Origin: Accumulibacter sp.
GTDB taxonomy: Bacteria; Pseudomonadota; Gammaproteobacteria; Burkholderiales; Rhodocyclaceae
Length of the DNA: 64,000 nt
Direction: 5' to 3'
Assembly: GCA_017302455.1 (NCBI GenBank)
Contig: JAFLDO010000005.1
Coordinates: forward strand, 62,001-126,000
Every line of letters begins with the position of its first letter. Position 1 is the stretch's first letter. The notes beneath the pieces are model-generated. The model worked only from the letters and a program-made list of their open reading frames with translations, was not told where the DNA came from and searched no databases. Positions 48,310 through 57,713 of the stretch are shown here, one piece after another. Both the position numbers and the translations under genes were made by a program.

Positions 48310-49284
48310 TCACGCCTTGCGTTCGAGCCGCCGCGCGAGTTCCGCCTTGTTGTTCACCCCGAGTTTGTGGAAGCAGTGTGCAATGTGATTGCGCACCGTT
48401 GTCGGTGACAGCGACAGACTGGCGGCGATGGCCGAATAGGTTTCGCCTCCGGCATAGCGAGTCGCGATCTCGCGTTCGCGCCCAGACAACTGCGCCAAAG
48501 CCCCCTCCGACCTCGCGACGAGGTAGCGCAATTGCCCGCAGGGTGTGACATCGAAATGGACTGCCGCCGAAACATAGGGGCTGCCACGTGTTGCGTGCGA
48601 CGCCAGGGGCTCCGGCAGGCTGCTGCCGCTCCAGCCTGGCCACTGCGCCCGCAGGCGGGCAATGAAGGCAGGCGATGCCTCGCGCAGGAAAGCGCGCGCG
48701 TCAACCACCGCCCATTCCCGGTCGTGATCGGCCGGAACCTTGAGGAAGTGGCGTAGCCGTACCGCGCGATGCGTTTCCACGAGATGCGGCATCAGCAGTT
48801 CCTTGGTCTGGCGCTCGGCCTCGGAAAAGGGGCGCCCGGGATCGTGACGCCACAGCGTCAGGAACTCGTAGAGCGACGAGACAGGCTCGATGACCAGGGT
48901 GCCGAGCGACCATTCCACCTTGAAGCGGCGCGCGAACTCCCGATACAGCGGCGTCCGCACATGCCGTTCGCGTGTCGTCAGATCGCTCAGGTTGACGGTG
49001 GTGCCGGGCCGGGCAATCAGGGCGGCGCGGAAGAGATCCTGCTCCAGGTAGGGCGGGTAGGCTTCCAGGATGCTCTCGTCACACTGGTACAGATGCATCT
49101 GGTGCAGCGCCGGCGGGTTCGCCGCGGCATTGCCCCACCAGGCCGAATCAAACACTATCAGGCACTGCAACTGCTCGAGCGCCCAGGCCTGAAAACTGCC
49201 GAGTGGCACCTCGCGGCCCTCGTGGTACAAGGACAGGATCACCCTGTTGAGGGCGTGTGCTTCAGACATTTGCATGCCGCCCAT
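48310..49284 (-). CDS. LuxR-type transcription regulator
   Basis: A 324-residue regulator with a C-terminal LuxR helix-turn-helix (LSGREREIATRYAGGETYSAIAASL and VRNHIAHCFHKLGVNNKAEL) and a unique N-terminal region of about 250 residues with no receiver phospho-acceptor domain or autoinducer domain that I recognise. Start codons cluster at 49341, 49284, 49275 and 49269; 49284 is given as a compromise. It is divergent from the giant PEP-CTERM gene and could control it; the 287-base gap between them holds no obvious operator. Confidence 0.8.
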   Translation of the reverse strand: MGGMQMSEAHALNRVILSLYHEGREVPLGSFQAWALEQLQCLIVFDSAWWGNAAANPPALHQMHLYQCDESILEAYPPYLEQDLFRAALIARPGTTVNLSDLTTRERHVRTPLYREFARRFKVEWSLGTLVIEPVSSLYEFLTLWRHDPGRPFSEAERQTKELLMPHLVETHRAVRLRHFLKVPADHDREWAVVDARAFLREASPAFIARLRAQWPGWSGSSLPEPLASHATRGSPYVSAAVHFDVTPCGQLRYLVARSEGALAQLSGREREIATRYAGGETYSAIAASLSLSPTTVRNHIAHCFHKLGVNNKAELARRLERKA

Positions 49285-49571
49285 TGTGCACGACCGGTCG
49301 CCGCTTAACCAGCCAGCGGCGACATGGTGCATTTGCATCATGCCGGCGCTTTACAGCGAGCAGCCCGAGAAAGCATCGAGATCGATCACGCAAGTTCACG
49401 GCGTTCGTCTTCCCCTCGCCAACCCGCGGATATAAGTCCCCAAGCTGCTTCCTGCGGCAAAGATGCTTGCAGTCGGGCATGGAATGTGCTGGCGAAAACC
49501 ATGACGCAAAAGTGTTTTTCCGCCGGTACGGCGTCCTGCCGACGCTCCGGACGCGATCCAAGGAGACGAAA

Positions 49572-52500
49572 ATGCCTGCCCGCGCACCTCGTTTTACCGT
49601 CAAGCCAACCCTGCTTGCCATCCTGCTGGCCTTTCCGGCGCAGCAGGCACTCGCCACCGCCTGTACGTGGAACCCAGCGAGCGGCAACTGGGCTACTGCA
49701 GGCAACTGGTCGTGCGCCATCGTGCCAGGCATCAACGACGACGCCCTCATCGCGGCAGGAAACGCCGTCACGATCGACGCGGCGCAGGCGGTGCGCAACC
49801 TCAACAACGGGGGCGGCGTCAATATCGATGCATTCCTCCTCACCCTAAGCGGCGCGGGCAGCACCACCAACACCGGCACCATCAACGTCGGCAGCGCCAG
49901 CACCGCGACATTGCAGGTCAGCGCCGGCCACAACATCGCTAACACCGGAGGCATCATAAACATCGCCAACGGCAGCGTGCTCAATCAGTTCGGCAGCACG
50001 ATCACGGGTGGCACGATCAGCACCACGGGAACGGGCAAGGTGGTGGGGTTCAACAGCAACAGCAATATCCTGACCGGTGTGACCTTGAACGGCACACTCG
50101 ACCTGGCGACCGGCACCAGCATCGAGCGCGTAACCGGAGGTCTGACGCTGAACGGCGCGGTCAACATCAACAACAACAGCATCCTGTCGTTCAGTGGCGA
50201 CCAGACCCTGAGCGGCACCGGCAGCATCGTGCTCGGCAACACCGGCGCCAGCAACCGTGCCCTGGGTCTGGAGGGCAATACGACCCTGACGATCGGTTCG
50301 AACATCGTGGTGCGTGGCGAGAATGGAACCCTTGGGCAGACCTACCTCAGCGGTGGCACCCAGTCGCTGATCAACAACGGCCGCATCTCCGCCGACGTGT
50401 CGGGTGGCAAGTTCAGCCTGACACCCAGCAACGGCGTGACCAACAACGGCGTTCTCGAGGCCAAGAACGGCGGCACGCTGGTCCTGGATGCGAACGTTAC
50501 CGGCACCGTCGGCAGCCATATCGACGTCGGCGCCGGCAGCACCATCCTGCAGAACGGCGTCGGCCTCAACGGAGTGATCAATGCCGCCGGTGGCGGGTCG
50601 TTCCGGGCGGCCAATTCCAACAGCAACACCTTGACCGCGGCCACCTTCAACGGCACGCTCGACCTGGCCACGGCCACCGGCATTGAGCGCGTAGCCGGCG
50701 GACTGGCGCTGAACGGCGCGGTCAACATCAACAACAACAGCGTCCTGTCGTTTAGTGGCGATCAGACCTTGAGCGGTAGCGGCAGCATCGTGCTCGGCAA
50801 CACCGGCGCCAGCAACCGTGCCCTGGGTCTGGAGGGCAATACGACCCTGACGATCGGCTCGAACATCGTGGTGCGTGGCGAGAATGGCACCCTTGGGCAG
50901 ACCTACCTCGGCGGTGGCACCCAGTCGCTGATCAACAACGGCCGCATCTCCGCCGACGTGTCGGGTGGCACGTTCAGCCTGACACCCAGCAACGGCGTGA
51001 CCAACAACGGCGTTCTCGAGGCCAAGAACGGCGGCACGCTGGTCCTGGATGCGAACGTTACCGGAACCCCCAGCGGCAGCATCGTGGCCGGCGCCGGCAG
51101 TACCGTCCTGCAAAACGGTGTCACGCTGTCGGGGACAATCAATTCCGCGGGGACGGGCAACTTCCGGGTTTCAAACAGCAACAGCAATGTCCTCAGCGGT
51201 GTGTCGTTCAACGGGCCGCTGGATCTGGCGAGCGCCACCAGCGTCGAGCGCGTCACCGGCGGATTGACCCTGAACGGCACGATCAGCGTCAACAACAACA
51301 GCGTGTTGTCGTTCAATGGTGATCAGACTCTGGACGGTGCAGGCACGATCGTGCTCGGCGCCACGGGCGCCAGCAATCGCGCTCTGGCCCTGGAAGGCAA
51401 CACCACCCTGACGGTCGGTTCGGCCATCGCGGTGCGCGGTCAGAACGGAACCGTGGGTCAGACCTACCTTTCGGGCGGCACCCAGGTGTTGGTCAATAAT
51501 GGCCAGATCCTGGCCGATGTCGGGGGTGGGCTGATCGACCTGAGTGCCCAGCAAACGAACAACGCCGGCACCTTGGGCGCTGCCAATGGCGGCATTCTGC
51601 GCTTGAACAACAACGTGAACAATACCGGCAGCGGTCACATCGATTCCGCCAAGGACAGCACCGTTTTTCAGAACGGCGTCACCGTCGCCGGCGGCACAAT
51701 CAATACCGTTGGTACGGGGAGGTTCTCGGCCAGCAACAGCAACGGCAACGTGCTGAGTGGTGTCAGCTTGAATGGCACGATCGATCTGGCAAGCGCCACT
51801 GGCATCGAGCGCGTCGCCAATGGTCTGACAATGACCGGCGGCAGCATCGTCAAGATCAACTCCAACAGCGTGTTGTCGTTCTCGGGCGGCAACCAGACCC
51901 TGGGTGGATCCGGAACGATCGAACTCGGTAGCACGGGCGGCAGCAACCGGGCCTTGAGCATGGAAGGCAACACCACACTGACCGTTGGCCCGAATGTCGT
52001 CATACATGGAGTCAATGGCACAATTGGCCAGACCTATCTTTCCGGCGGTACGCAGAATCTGGTCAACAGCGGCACCATCAACGCCGATGGTGGCGGCACG
52101 ATCACTGTCGGTGTCAGCGGCGCTCTCACCAACGACGGCCTGCTGCGAGCGCAGAACGGGACGCTCTCGGTTGCCGATCCAGTGTCCGGCAGTGGCACCT
52201 TGCAGGTCGACTCGACGGGCGTGATGAACCTGGCAAACAGCCCCAATACGCAGGGCAAGCTGGTGATGGGCGCAGCCGGTTCGACGCTCAACATCGGTAC
52301 GAAGAATCTGACCATCAATACCGACTACACCAATGCCGCGGCAGGCACTGGCAATGCCTTCAACCGCCGCACCGGGATCAGCGGCGCCGGGCAAGTGGTC
52401 GCCGGTGGTGATGTGGCGCAGGCCATCACCGGTGCCGCCGTCACCAACGGTGACACGACCAACGCCACGCTGACGATCAACAACGTACGCGTCGGCTCCA

Positions 52501-55121
52501 CTACCTACAACTACCAGATCGCCAACAAGGGCACCACTGGTCCGCTACTGCGCGGTGCGCTCCAGACCAATGTCAATGGCGCGAACCTGACCGACGCACG
52601 CCTGAGCGGCGCTGGCGTCACGGCCAGCAACTACACTACCGGCGGGCCGGGCAGCAATACCGGCGATCTCGGTGTGACCTTCACCGCCGCCGCCGCCGGC
52701 GCCCTCGCGCCGTTGAGCGGCCAGGTGTTGAACCTGCGCAGCAACTTCGACAACATCGCCGACCAGAAGCTCAATATCGTGCTGGCCGGCGGCGCCGCCG
52801 CTTACAACGCCGCCGTCGGCAGCACGACGCCCGCACCGACCGTGACGGTGGCGAACCAGCACGTCGGCGCCTCCAAGCTCGCGTCGCTGACCGTCGCCAA
52901 CACCGCGACCGCGGGCGCGTTCAGCGAAGACCTGAACGCCCGCTTCGGCATCAACACCGGCGCGGCGAGCAACAACGGCGCCAGCATCAACGGGCTGCTG
53001 GCGGGCGCAAACAACAGCAGCGCGATGAAGGTCGGGGTAGACACGACCAGTGCAGGCGCGAAGAGTGGCACGGTGACGCTGAATTACGAAACCGCCGGTG
53101 CGGTCAATGGCGTCAGCAATGGCCTGGGTGTGGCCGCGGCCAATGCGCCGCAGGTTCTCAACGTCACCGGCGACGTCTATCGTCTGGCGCAGCCGAACAC
53201 GATCGAAAGCATCAATTTCGGCAATGTGCTGTTCGGCTCGACGCAGACGCGCACGCTGACGGTCAGCAACCTGGCAGCAACGGATGGTTTCTCCGAGGCG
53301 TTGAACGCCGCTTTCGGCAGCATCGGCGGCATCAACGCCGCGAGTTTCTCGGGCGCTGGCGGCATCACCGGACTGCTCGCCGGCAACACTGACAGCACGA
53401 GCATGGTGGTAACGCTGGACACCAAGTCCACCGGCACGAAGACGGCCAACGTGCAGATCCTGTTGAAGTCCAACGGCGATGCCATCGGCAACGGCCTCGG
53501 GCTGACCGACCTGGGTACGCAGGTGATCAACCTCGACGGCGTCATCAGCGGCACGGTGGGCAACCTCGCGACGGCCGGCCTGAGTCCCACCACGGTGAAC
53601 TTCGGCAAGTTCCGCGAAGGCACGGTCACCAGCCAGACCCAGCAACTGACGGTGAGCAACCTGACCACGGGGCCGGGCGAAGGTCTGAATGCGAGCTTCG
53701 GTGTGGTCACCGGAGGTGCCAGCAATAACGGCGGCACGATCGCCTCGCTGGCCACCGCGGCGTCGAACAACACGGCGATGAGCGCGACGCTCAATGGTCT
53801 TGCCACGGCCGGCGCCAAGAGCGGCACGCAGACGGTCAACTTCGTCTCGGACGGCAGCTTCAACAGCGGAGTGACGACGCCGCTGCCGGCGCAGGTGGTT
53901 AGCCTGAGCGCCGACGTCTACCGCCTGGCGGTAGCCGGCGGCACGAATGCCGTCCATCTGGCTGCGAAACGCGTCGGCGACGCCGCCGCCACGGGTACGC
54001 TGACACTCGCCAATACCGCGGCGGCCGACGGCTTCAGCGAAGGCCTGCGCGGCAGTATCGGGGCAGCGCCGGCGGGCTTCGTGGTGTCCGGCCCCGCCAG
54101 CACGGCGCTCCTCGCCGCCGGTGCCTCGGAGGCACGCACGGTCAGCTTGTCGACCGCCACCGCCGGCAACTTCGGCGGCAACGTCGACCTCGCGCTGGTC
54201 TCCAACGGCGCCGGCACGAGCGGCTTCGGCGACGAGTCGATCGGCAGCAAGAGCGTTGCGCTCGCGGGCAAGGTGTATACCGCGGCCGTCGGAAAACTCG
54301 CTACGGACACGGTGGACTTCGGCATCGTGCGTGTCGGCGACACGGTGAGCACGCGCAACATCACAGTGCAGAACACCGCCGACCTGACGGCCTTGAACGA
54401 CACCCTGCGCGCCGATCTCTCGGGGCTGAGCGGGGGCGGCGCACTCACCGCGGGCGGCCCGGTCAGCGGAATCGTGGCAGGGAGCAGTGGAACGCTTTCG
54501 CTCGCACTGAACACCAGCGCGGCCGGCGTCTTCGACAAGTCGGCAACGGTGACTTTCCTGAGCCAGAACCCGGACATGACGGACGTGTCGGCCGGCGCCA
54601 GCGGCAGTGTGCTGGTCAAGGCGCAGGTCAATAATCTCGCCAATGCCGATTTCGATCTGCTGTCGAGCCTGGGCCGCCTGACGCAAACGGGTACCAGCTA
54701 TGACCTCGATCTCGGCAACATCGTGATCGGTAAGTCGATCGCGGCGGCACTGCAAGTGGACAACGATGTCGCCGGCCCGGCCGACTTCCTGCGCGGCTCG
54801 TTCGATTTCACTGCGGCTGACGACTTCACCTTCAAGGGTTGGCGAGACTTCCTGGCCCTTGGGGCGGGCGACGCTCTCGGCGGCCTGGAACTGGATTTCA
54901 CCGCCGCCGACCTCGGCCTTGTCGAGGATACGATCACCTTCAAGGGCTTTGGCTACAATGCCTCTGACACGGCCGGACTGGGTCAATCGCGCAGCTTGCG
55001 GATCCATGCCAACGTCGTCAGGGACGGCGGTGGCAGCATCCCGGAGCCGGCGACGTCACTGCTACTGACGATCGCACTGGCAAGCCTGCTTCTCCAGCGT
55101 CGGCGGGCCATGCTACACTGA
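49572..55121 (+). CDS. Giant repetitive PEP-CTERM exported surface protein
   Basis: An 1849-residue exported protein. The signal peptide (LAILLAFPAQQALA) is followed by a WNPASGNWATAGNWS element typical of beta-helix passenger domains, then four repeats of about 187 residues (about 130-880; core such as NTTLTIGSNIVVRGENGTLG). Residues about 1085-1710 carry five ASH/choice-of-anchor-like strands (e.g. INFGNVLFGSTQTRTLTVSN). The C-terminus PEPATS, a hydrophobic helix and RRR (from residue 1824) is a PEP-CTERM sorting signal. AGGAGA precedes the ATG at 49572. Such proteins accompany exopolysaccharide and biofilm in this group. The exosortase is not in the window. Confidence 0.9.
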   Translation: MPARAPRFTVKPTLLAILLAFPAQQALATACTWNPASGNWATAGNWSCAIVPGINDDALIAAGNAVTIDAAQAVRNLNNGGGVNIDAFLLTLSGAGSTTNTGTINVGSASTATLQVSAGHNIANTGGIINIANGSVLNQFGSTITGGTISTTGTGKVVGFNSNSNILTGVTLNGTLDLATGTSIERVTGGLTLNGAVNINNNSILSFSGDQTLSGTGSIVLGNTGASNRALGLEGNTTLTIGSNIVVRGENGTLGQTYLSGGTQSLINNGRISADVSGGKFSLTPSNGVTNNGVLEAKNGGTLVLDANVTGTVGSHIDVGAGSTILQNGVGLNGVINAAGGGSFRAANSNSNTLTAATFNGTLDLATATGIERVAGGLALNGAVNINNNSVLSFSGDQTLSGSGSIVLGNTGASNRALGLEGNTTLTIGSNIVVRGENGTLGQTYLGGGTQSLINNGRISADVSGGTFSLTPSNGVTNNGVLEAKNGGTLVLDANVTGTPSGSIVAGAGSTVLQNGVTLSGTINSAGTGNFRVSNSNSNVLSGVSFNGPLDLASATSVERVTGGLTLNGTISVNNNSVLSFNGDQTLDGAGTIVLGATGASNRALALEGNTTLTVGSAIAVRGQNGTVGQTYLSGGTQVLVNNGQILADVGGGLIDLSAQQTNNAGTLGAANGGILRLNNNVNNTGSGHIDSAKDSTVFQNGVTVAGGTINTVGTGRFSASNSNGNVLSGVSLNGTIDLASATGIERVANGLTMTGGSIVKINSNSVLSFSGGNQTLGGSGTIELGSTGGSNRALSMEGNTTLTVGPNVVIHGVNGTIGQTYLSGGTQNLVNSGTINADGGGTITVGVSGALTNDGLLRAQNGTLSVADPVSGSGTLQVDSTGVMNLANSPNTQGKLVMGAAGSTLNIGTKNLTINTDYTNAAAGTGNAFNRRTGISGAGQVVAGGDVAQAITGAAVTNGDTTNATLTINNVRVGSTTYNYQIANKGTTGPLLRGALQTNVNGANLTDARLSGAGVTASNYTTGGPGSNTGDLGVTFTAAAAGALAPLSGQVLNLRSNFDNIADQKLNIVLAGGAAAYNAAVGSTTPAPTVTVANQHVGASKLASLTVANTATAGAFSEDLNARFGINTGAASNNGASINGLLAGANNSSAMKVGVDTTSAGAKSGTVTLNYETAGAVNGVSNGLGVAAANAPQVLNVTGDVYRLAQPNTIESINFGNVLFGSTQTRTLTVSNLAATDGFSEALNAAFGSIGGINAASFSGAGGITGLLAGNTDSTSMVVTLDTKSTGTKTANVQILLKSNGDAIGNGLGLTDLGTQVINLDGVISGTVGNLATAGLSPTTVNFGKFREGTVTSQTQQLTVSNLTTGPGEGLNASFGVVTGGASNNGGTIASLATAASNNTAMSATLNGLATAGAKSGTQTVNFVSDGSFNSGVTTPLPAQVVSLSADVYRLAVAGGTNAVHLAAKRVGDAAATGTLTLANTAAADGFSEGLRGSIGAAPAGFVVSGPASTALLAAGASEARTVSLSTATAGNFGGNVDLALVSNGAGTSGFGDESIGSKSVALAGKVYTAAVGKLATDTVDFGIVRVGDTVSTRNITVQNTADLTALNDTLRADLSGLSGGGALTAGGPVSGIVAGSSGTLSLALNTSAAGVFDKSATVTFLSQNPDMTDVSAGASGSVLVKAQVNNLANADFDLLSSLGRLTQTGTSYDLDLGNIVIGKSIAAALQVDNDVAGPADFLRGSFDFTAADDFTFKGWRDFLALGAGDALGGLELDFTAADLGLVEDTITFKGFGYNASDTAGLGQSRSLRIHANVVRDGGGSIPEPATSLLLTIALASLLLQRRRAMLH
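50092..51900 (+). repeat. Four in-gene tandem repeats of about 560 bp
   Basis: Repeat starts align at about 50092, 50652, 51218 and 51775 (periods 560, 566, 557). Copies 1 and 2 are almost identical at base level over roughly 340 bp (50160-50510 versus 50720-51070), with only scattered substitutions, indicating recent duplication or gene conversion; copies 3 and 4 have diverged. Confidence 0.85.
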
Positions 55122-55124
55122 AAT

Positions 55125-55180
55125 GCGGAGTGGGTGCCTCGCCGGAGGTACACACTCCGCTTCGGTTTGTCGTTTTCAGA
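55125..55180 (+). terminator. Hairpin terminator after the PEP-CTERM gene
   Basis: GCGGAGTG (55125-55132) pairs with CACTCCGC (55153-55160); the interior GTGCCTC/GAGGTAC also pairs, making one long stem four bases after the stop codon. A T-rich tract (TTCGGTTTGTCGTTTTC) follows, weaker than a classical U-run. Confidence 0.6.
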
Positions 55181-55192
55181 GGAGCACCTCCG

Positions 55193-55477
55193 TTGAGCAC
55201 CTTGCAATATCGCGTCCTGGTTCTGCTGGGCGCCCTGGCCCTGGTTCTGGCGATTGTCAATGCCGTGATGTTCAGCAACAACCGACAGGCGCAGAATGAA
55301 CTGGCCGCACGGGGTCAGTACATCCAGCAAAGCCTGCAGCTCGAGCCGCTCTACCAGTCACTGATCAAGTCGCTGGCGGACCTGGCGGCCAGGGACAACG
55401 ACGCACAATTGCGTGAGTTGCTGTCATCGCAAGGAATCAGCTTCAGCGCCAACCCTCAGACAGGCACGCTACGGTGA
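55193..55477 (+). CDS. Small inner-membrane protein, one helix plus coiled coil
   Basis: A 94-residue protein with one N-terminal transmembrane helix (VLVLLGALALVLAIVNAVMF) and a polar, helical remainder. Translation probably starts at a TTG (55193) with GAGGAG eight bases upstream; earlier starts would read through the terminator hairpin. Its C-terminal end LSSQGISFSANPQTG resembles the end of the next protein (LQQRGITINPDAKKP), suggesting related partners. Function is unknown. Confidence 0.6.
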   Translation: MSTLQYRVLVLLGALALVLAIVNAVMFSNNRQAQNELAARGQYIQQSLQLEPLYQSLIKSLADLAARDNDAQLRELLSSQGISFSANPQTGTLR

Positions 55478-55482
55478 TCGGC

Positions 55483-55782
55483 ATGGACGAACGCAAGCCC
55501 GCAAGTTTTTTCCTGCCGGTGTTGTTGCTGGCCCTGGCGGCAGTCGTCTGGTCCGGCTTCCAGGCCAGCCAGCTCTACCAGGAGCGAGCCAGCCTGGCAA
55601 ACCTGCGCAGCAATCAGGAAACGACGCTCAAGAATGCCGAGAAGATGCGCAGCCAGCTCGATGCGCTGGCCGCCGGCACGCAAAAACTGGCGAGCGCTGG
55701 GAACAAGAATGCACAAGTTGTGGTGACCGCCCTCCAGCAGCGTGGCATCACCATCAACCCGGACGCGAAAAAGCCTCAGTAG
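55483..55782 (+). CDS. Small inner-membrane coiled-coil protein, partner of the preceding one
   Basis: A 99-residue protein with one transmembrane helix (SFFLPVLLLALAAVVWSGF) and a coiled-coil tail (LYQERASLANLRSNQETTLK). A GTG at 55474 overlapping the previous stop is an alternative start. The shared layout and C-terminal motif with the preceding gene suggest a heteromeric membrane pair. They follow the PEP-CTERM gene closely, but a hairpin lies between. No family was recognised. Confidence 0.6.
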   Translation: MDERKPASFFLPVLLLALAAVVWSGFQASQLYQERASLANLRSNQETTLKNAEKMRSQLDALAAGTQKLASAGNKNAQVVVTALQQRGITINPDAKKPQ

Positions 55783-56015
55783 TTTGGCGAGGGAGCGGTG
55801 CCTGCCGCTGCCGCTGCCGATCCAGGCTTTGCCGGTCTACGCCCAGGTTCACACGGTGCCCCCGCGACGCGAGCCGTTCAGCGCGGACACCTTTGCTCTT
55901 CCGCACGACGCCCTCCGTTGCCCGTTCCCGCGGCTCGGCGCGCCATCGCCGGTCTGCCCAGTGCGTCCTGGCACCATTGCGCTAGAATCCCGGAAACTCG
56001 TTCGAGGAGCAAGGC

Positions 56016-57659
56016 ATGCGCGTAACGCTCGTTCACCCTGCCGGTTTCAATTTCGTCCCCGGGCAGCCCGACTTTTCGGTGCTCGCCAACCGCATGCCGC
56101 CGATCGGCATCATGCAGTTGGCGAGTTGGCTGGAAAAGCATGGCCATCCCACCGAACTGCACGACTGCCTCGGCCCGTATGCGCCGCCGGGCATCGAGGC
56201 CAATGCCGAGATCGTCCTGGCCACCCGTCCCGATCTGGTGGGGATCAGCGCGACGACTTCCAGCTTCATGGACGGTGTCGACCTGGCGATCTACATCAAG
56301 CAGAAGCGCCCGGCGGTCAAGATCGTCTTCGGTGCCGTGCATGTGTCGTCGATTGGCGCACCGATCCTCGAACACTTTCCGGAAATCGACTACCTGTGCA
56401 TCGGCGAGGGCGAAGGCTGCATGCTCGACCTGGCCAACGGCAAGCCACTCCGGGACATCGACAACCTCGTCTTCCGCGACGCCGGCGGCCGCATCGTCTG
56501 TAACCCTCGTCGCCACCGCATCCTCGATCTTGACGAACTGCCCTTTCCGGCCTACGAGAAGCTGGCCGGTTTCCCGCACGCCTACCATCTGCCGCTGTTC
56601 GCCTACGACAAGCGCTACGGCGCGACGATGATCACCTCGCGCGGCTGCCCCTATACCTGCTCCTTCTGCGACCGCACGGTGTTCGAACGGCTGTACAAGA
56701 CCAACTCGGCGCAATACACCTATGAACACATGCGGCATCTGCGCGATCGCTTCGGGGTGTATCACATCAATTTCTACGACGACTTGTTCACGGCCCACAG
56801 GAAGCGCGTCACCGAACTGTGCCAATTGCTGATCGACAAGCCGCTGGGGATGAACTTCAACTGCGCCATCCGCACCGGCCATACCTCGGACGAAATGCTG
56901 GGCATGTTGAAGAAAGCCGGCGCGCTGATGGTGTCGATGGGCATCGAATCGGCCGATCCGGGAATGATGGAGCGCCACAAGGCGGGTGTGACGCTGCCCG
57001 AAGTCAAGAAGACCGTCGAGCAGATCCATGCTGCCGGGCTGCGCGCCAAGGGCCTGTTCATCTTCGGCCTGCCCGGCGAAACGCCGGAAACGCTCCGGCA
57101 CACCAGCGATTTCATCCTCTCGCTCGATCTCGACGAAATGAACATGACCAAGTTCAGCCCGATGTACGGCGCGCCGATCTGGGACGAATGCGTCAGCGGC
57201 AAGGAGGGCGAGTTCATCGAGGACTGGCGTTTGATGAACTGCCTGAATTTCGTCTTCAAGCCGCACGGATTTTCCTCGCGCGAGGAGATGGACGCGCTCT
57301 ACAACTGGCATGTCAAGCGCTATTACGACAGCAAGGCTTACCGCCGGCGCTTCGCCAAGCGGCTCTGGCAGCATCGCTGGAGCCTCTGGCATGTCGTCAG
57401 GCACCTGCCCGAGACGATAGCTGCCGCTCGCTACTTCAGCGCCAACAAGGAGCAACTCGAACTTGCCAAGCGCGACTTTGCCAGGCATCCGCGCCAACCT
57501 GTCGGTCTGCAGCCCTTCCTGAGTCCGGAACTGAAAGCGGATGCCATCGCTGCCATGTCGCCGATCAAGATTTCCCGCCGTCCGGTCAGGCCCGCGCCGG
57601 TGCCGGAAGCGTGCTGTACACCACCCGCCCTGGGAGCGACGGCGTCGGGAACAGTATAA
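56016..57659 (+). CDS. B12-binding radical SAM enzyme
   Basis: A 547-residue cytoplasmic enzyme. An N-terminal cobalamin-binding domain (residues about 1-150, with MRVTLVHPAGFNF and VGISATTSSFMDGV) precedes the radical SAM domain with CPYTCSFC near residue 213 and the usual GIESADPGMMERH and FIFGLPGETPETL motifs. The family contains BchE-like cyclases and methylases of hopanoids and polyketides. GAGGAGCAAGGC precedes the ATG at 56016, and TAGAAT at 55983-55988 is a possible -10. It opens a unidirectional set with a halogenase-like enzyme and a chorismatase, so it may modify an aromatic or polyene product. Confidence 0.88.
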   Translation: MRVTLVHPAGFNFVPGQPDFSVLANRMPPIGIMQLASWLEKHGHPTELHDCLGPYAPPGIEANAEIVLATRPDLVGISATTSSFMDGVDLAIYIKQKRPAVKIVFGAVHVSSIGAPILEHFPEIDYLCIGEGEGCMLDLANGKPLRDIDNLVFRDAGGRIVCNPRRHRILDLDELPFPAYEKLAGFPHAYHLPLFAYDKRYGATMITSRGCPYTCSFCDRTVFERLYKTNSAQYTYEHMRHLRDRFGVYHINFYDDLFTAHRKRVTELCQLLIDKPLGMNFNCAIRTGHTSDEMLGMLKKAGALMVSMGIESADPGMMERHKAGVTLPEVKKTVEQIHAAGLRAKGLFIFGLPGETPETLRHTSDFILSLDLDEMNMTKFSPMYGAPIWDECVSGKEGEFIEDWRLMNCLNFVFKPHGFSSREEMDALYNWHVKRYYDSKAYRRRFAKRLWQHRWSLWHVVRHLPETIAAARYFSANKEQLELAKRDFARHPRQPVGLQPFLSPELKADAIAAMSPIKISRRPVRPAPVPEACCTPPALGATASGTV

Positions 57660-57713
57660 TGTCGTGCTTGGCCATTCTGGCCGCCGGCGGCAGGACTGAC
57701 AGGGGTTGAGGGT

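Noticed and set aside
49451-49475. GG...GC pattern before the PEP-CTERM gene resembling a sigma54 -24/-12 promoter
   Set aside because: The distance between GG and GC is 11 (or 9 at a second place) rather than the required 10, and the flanking bases do not match.
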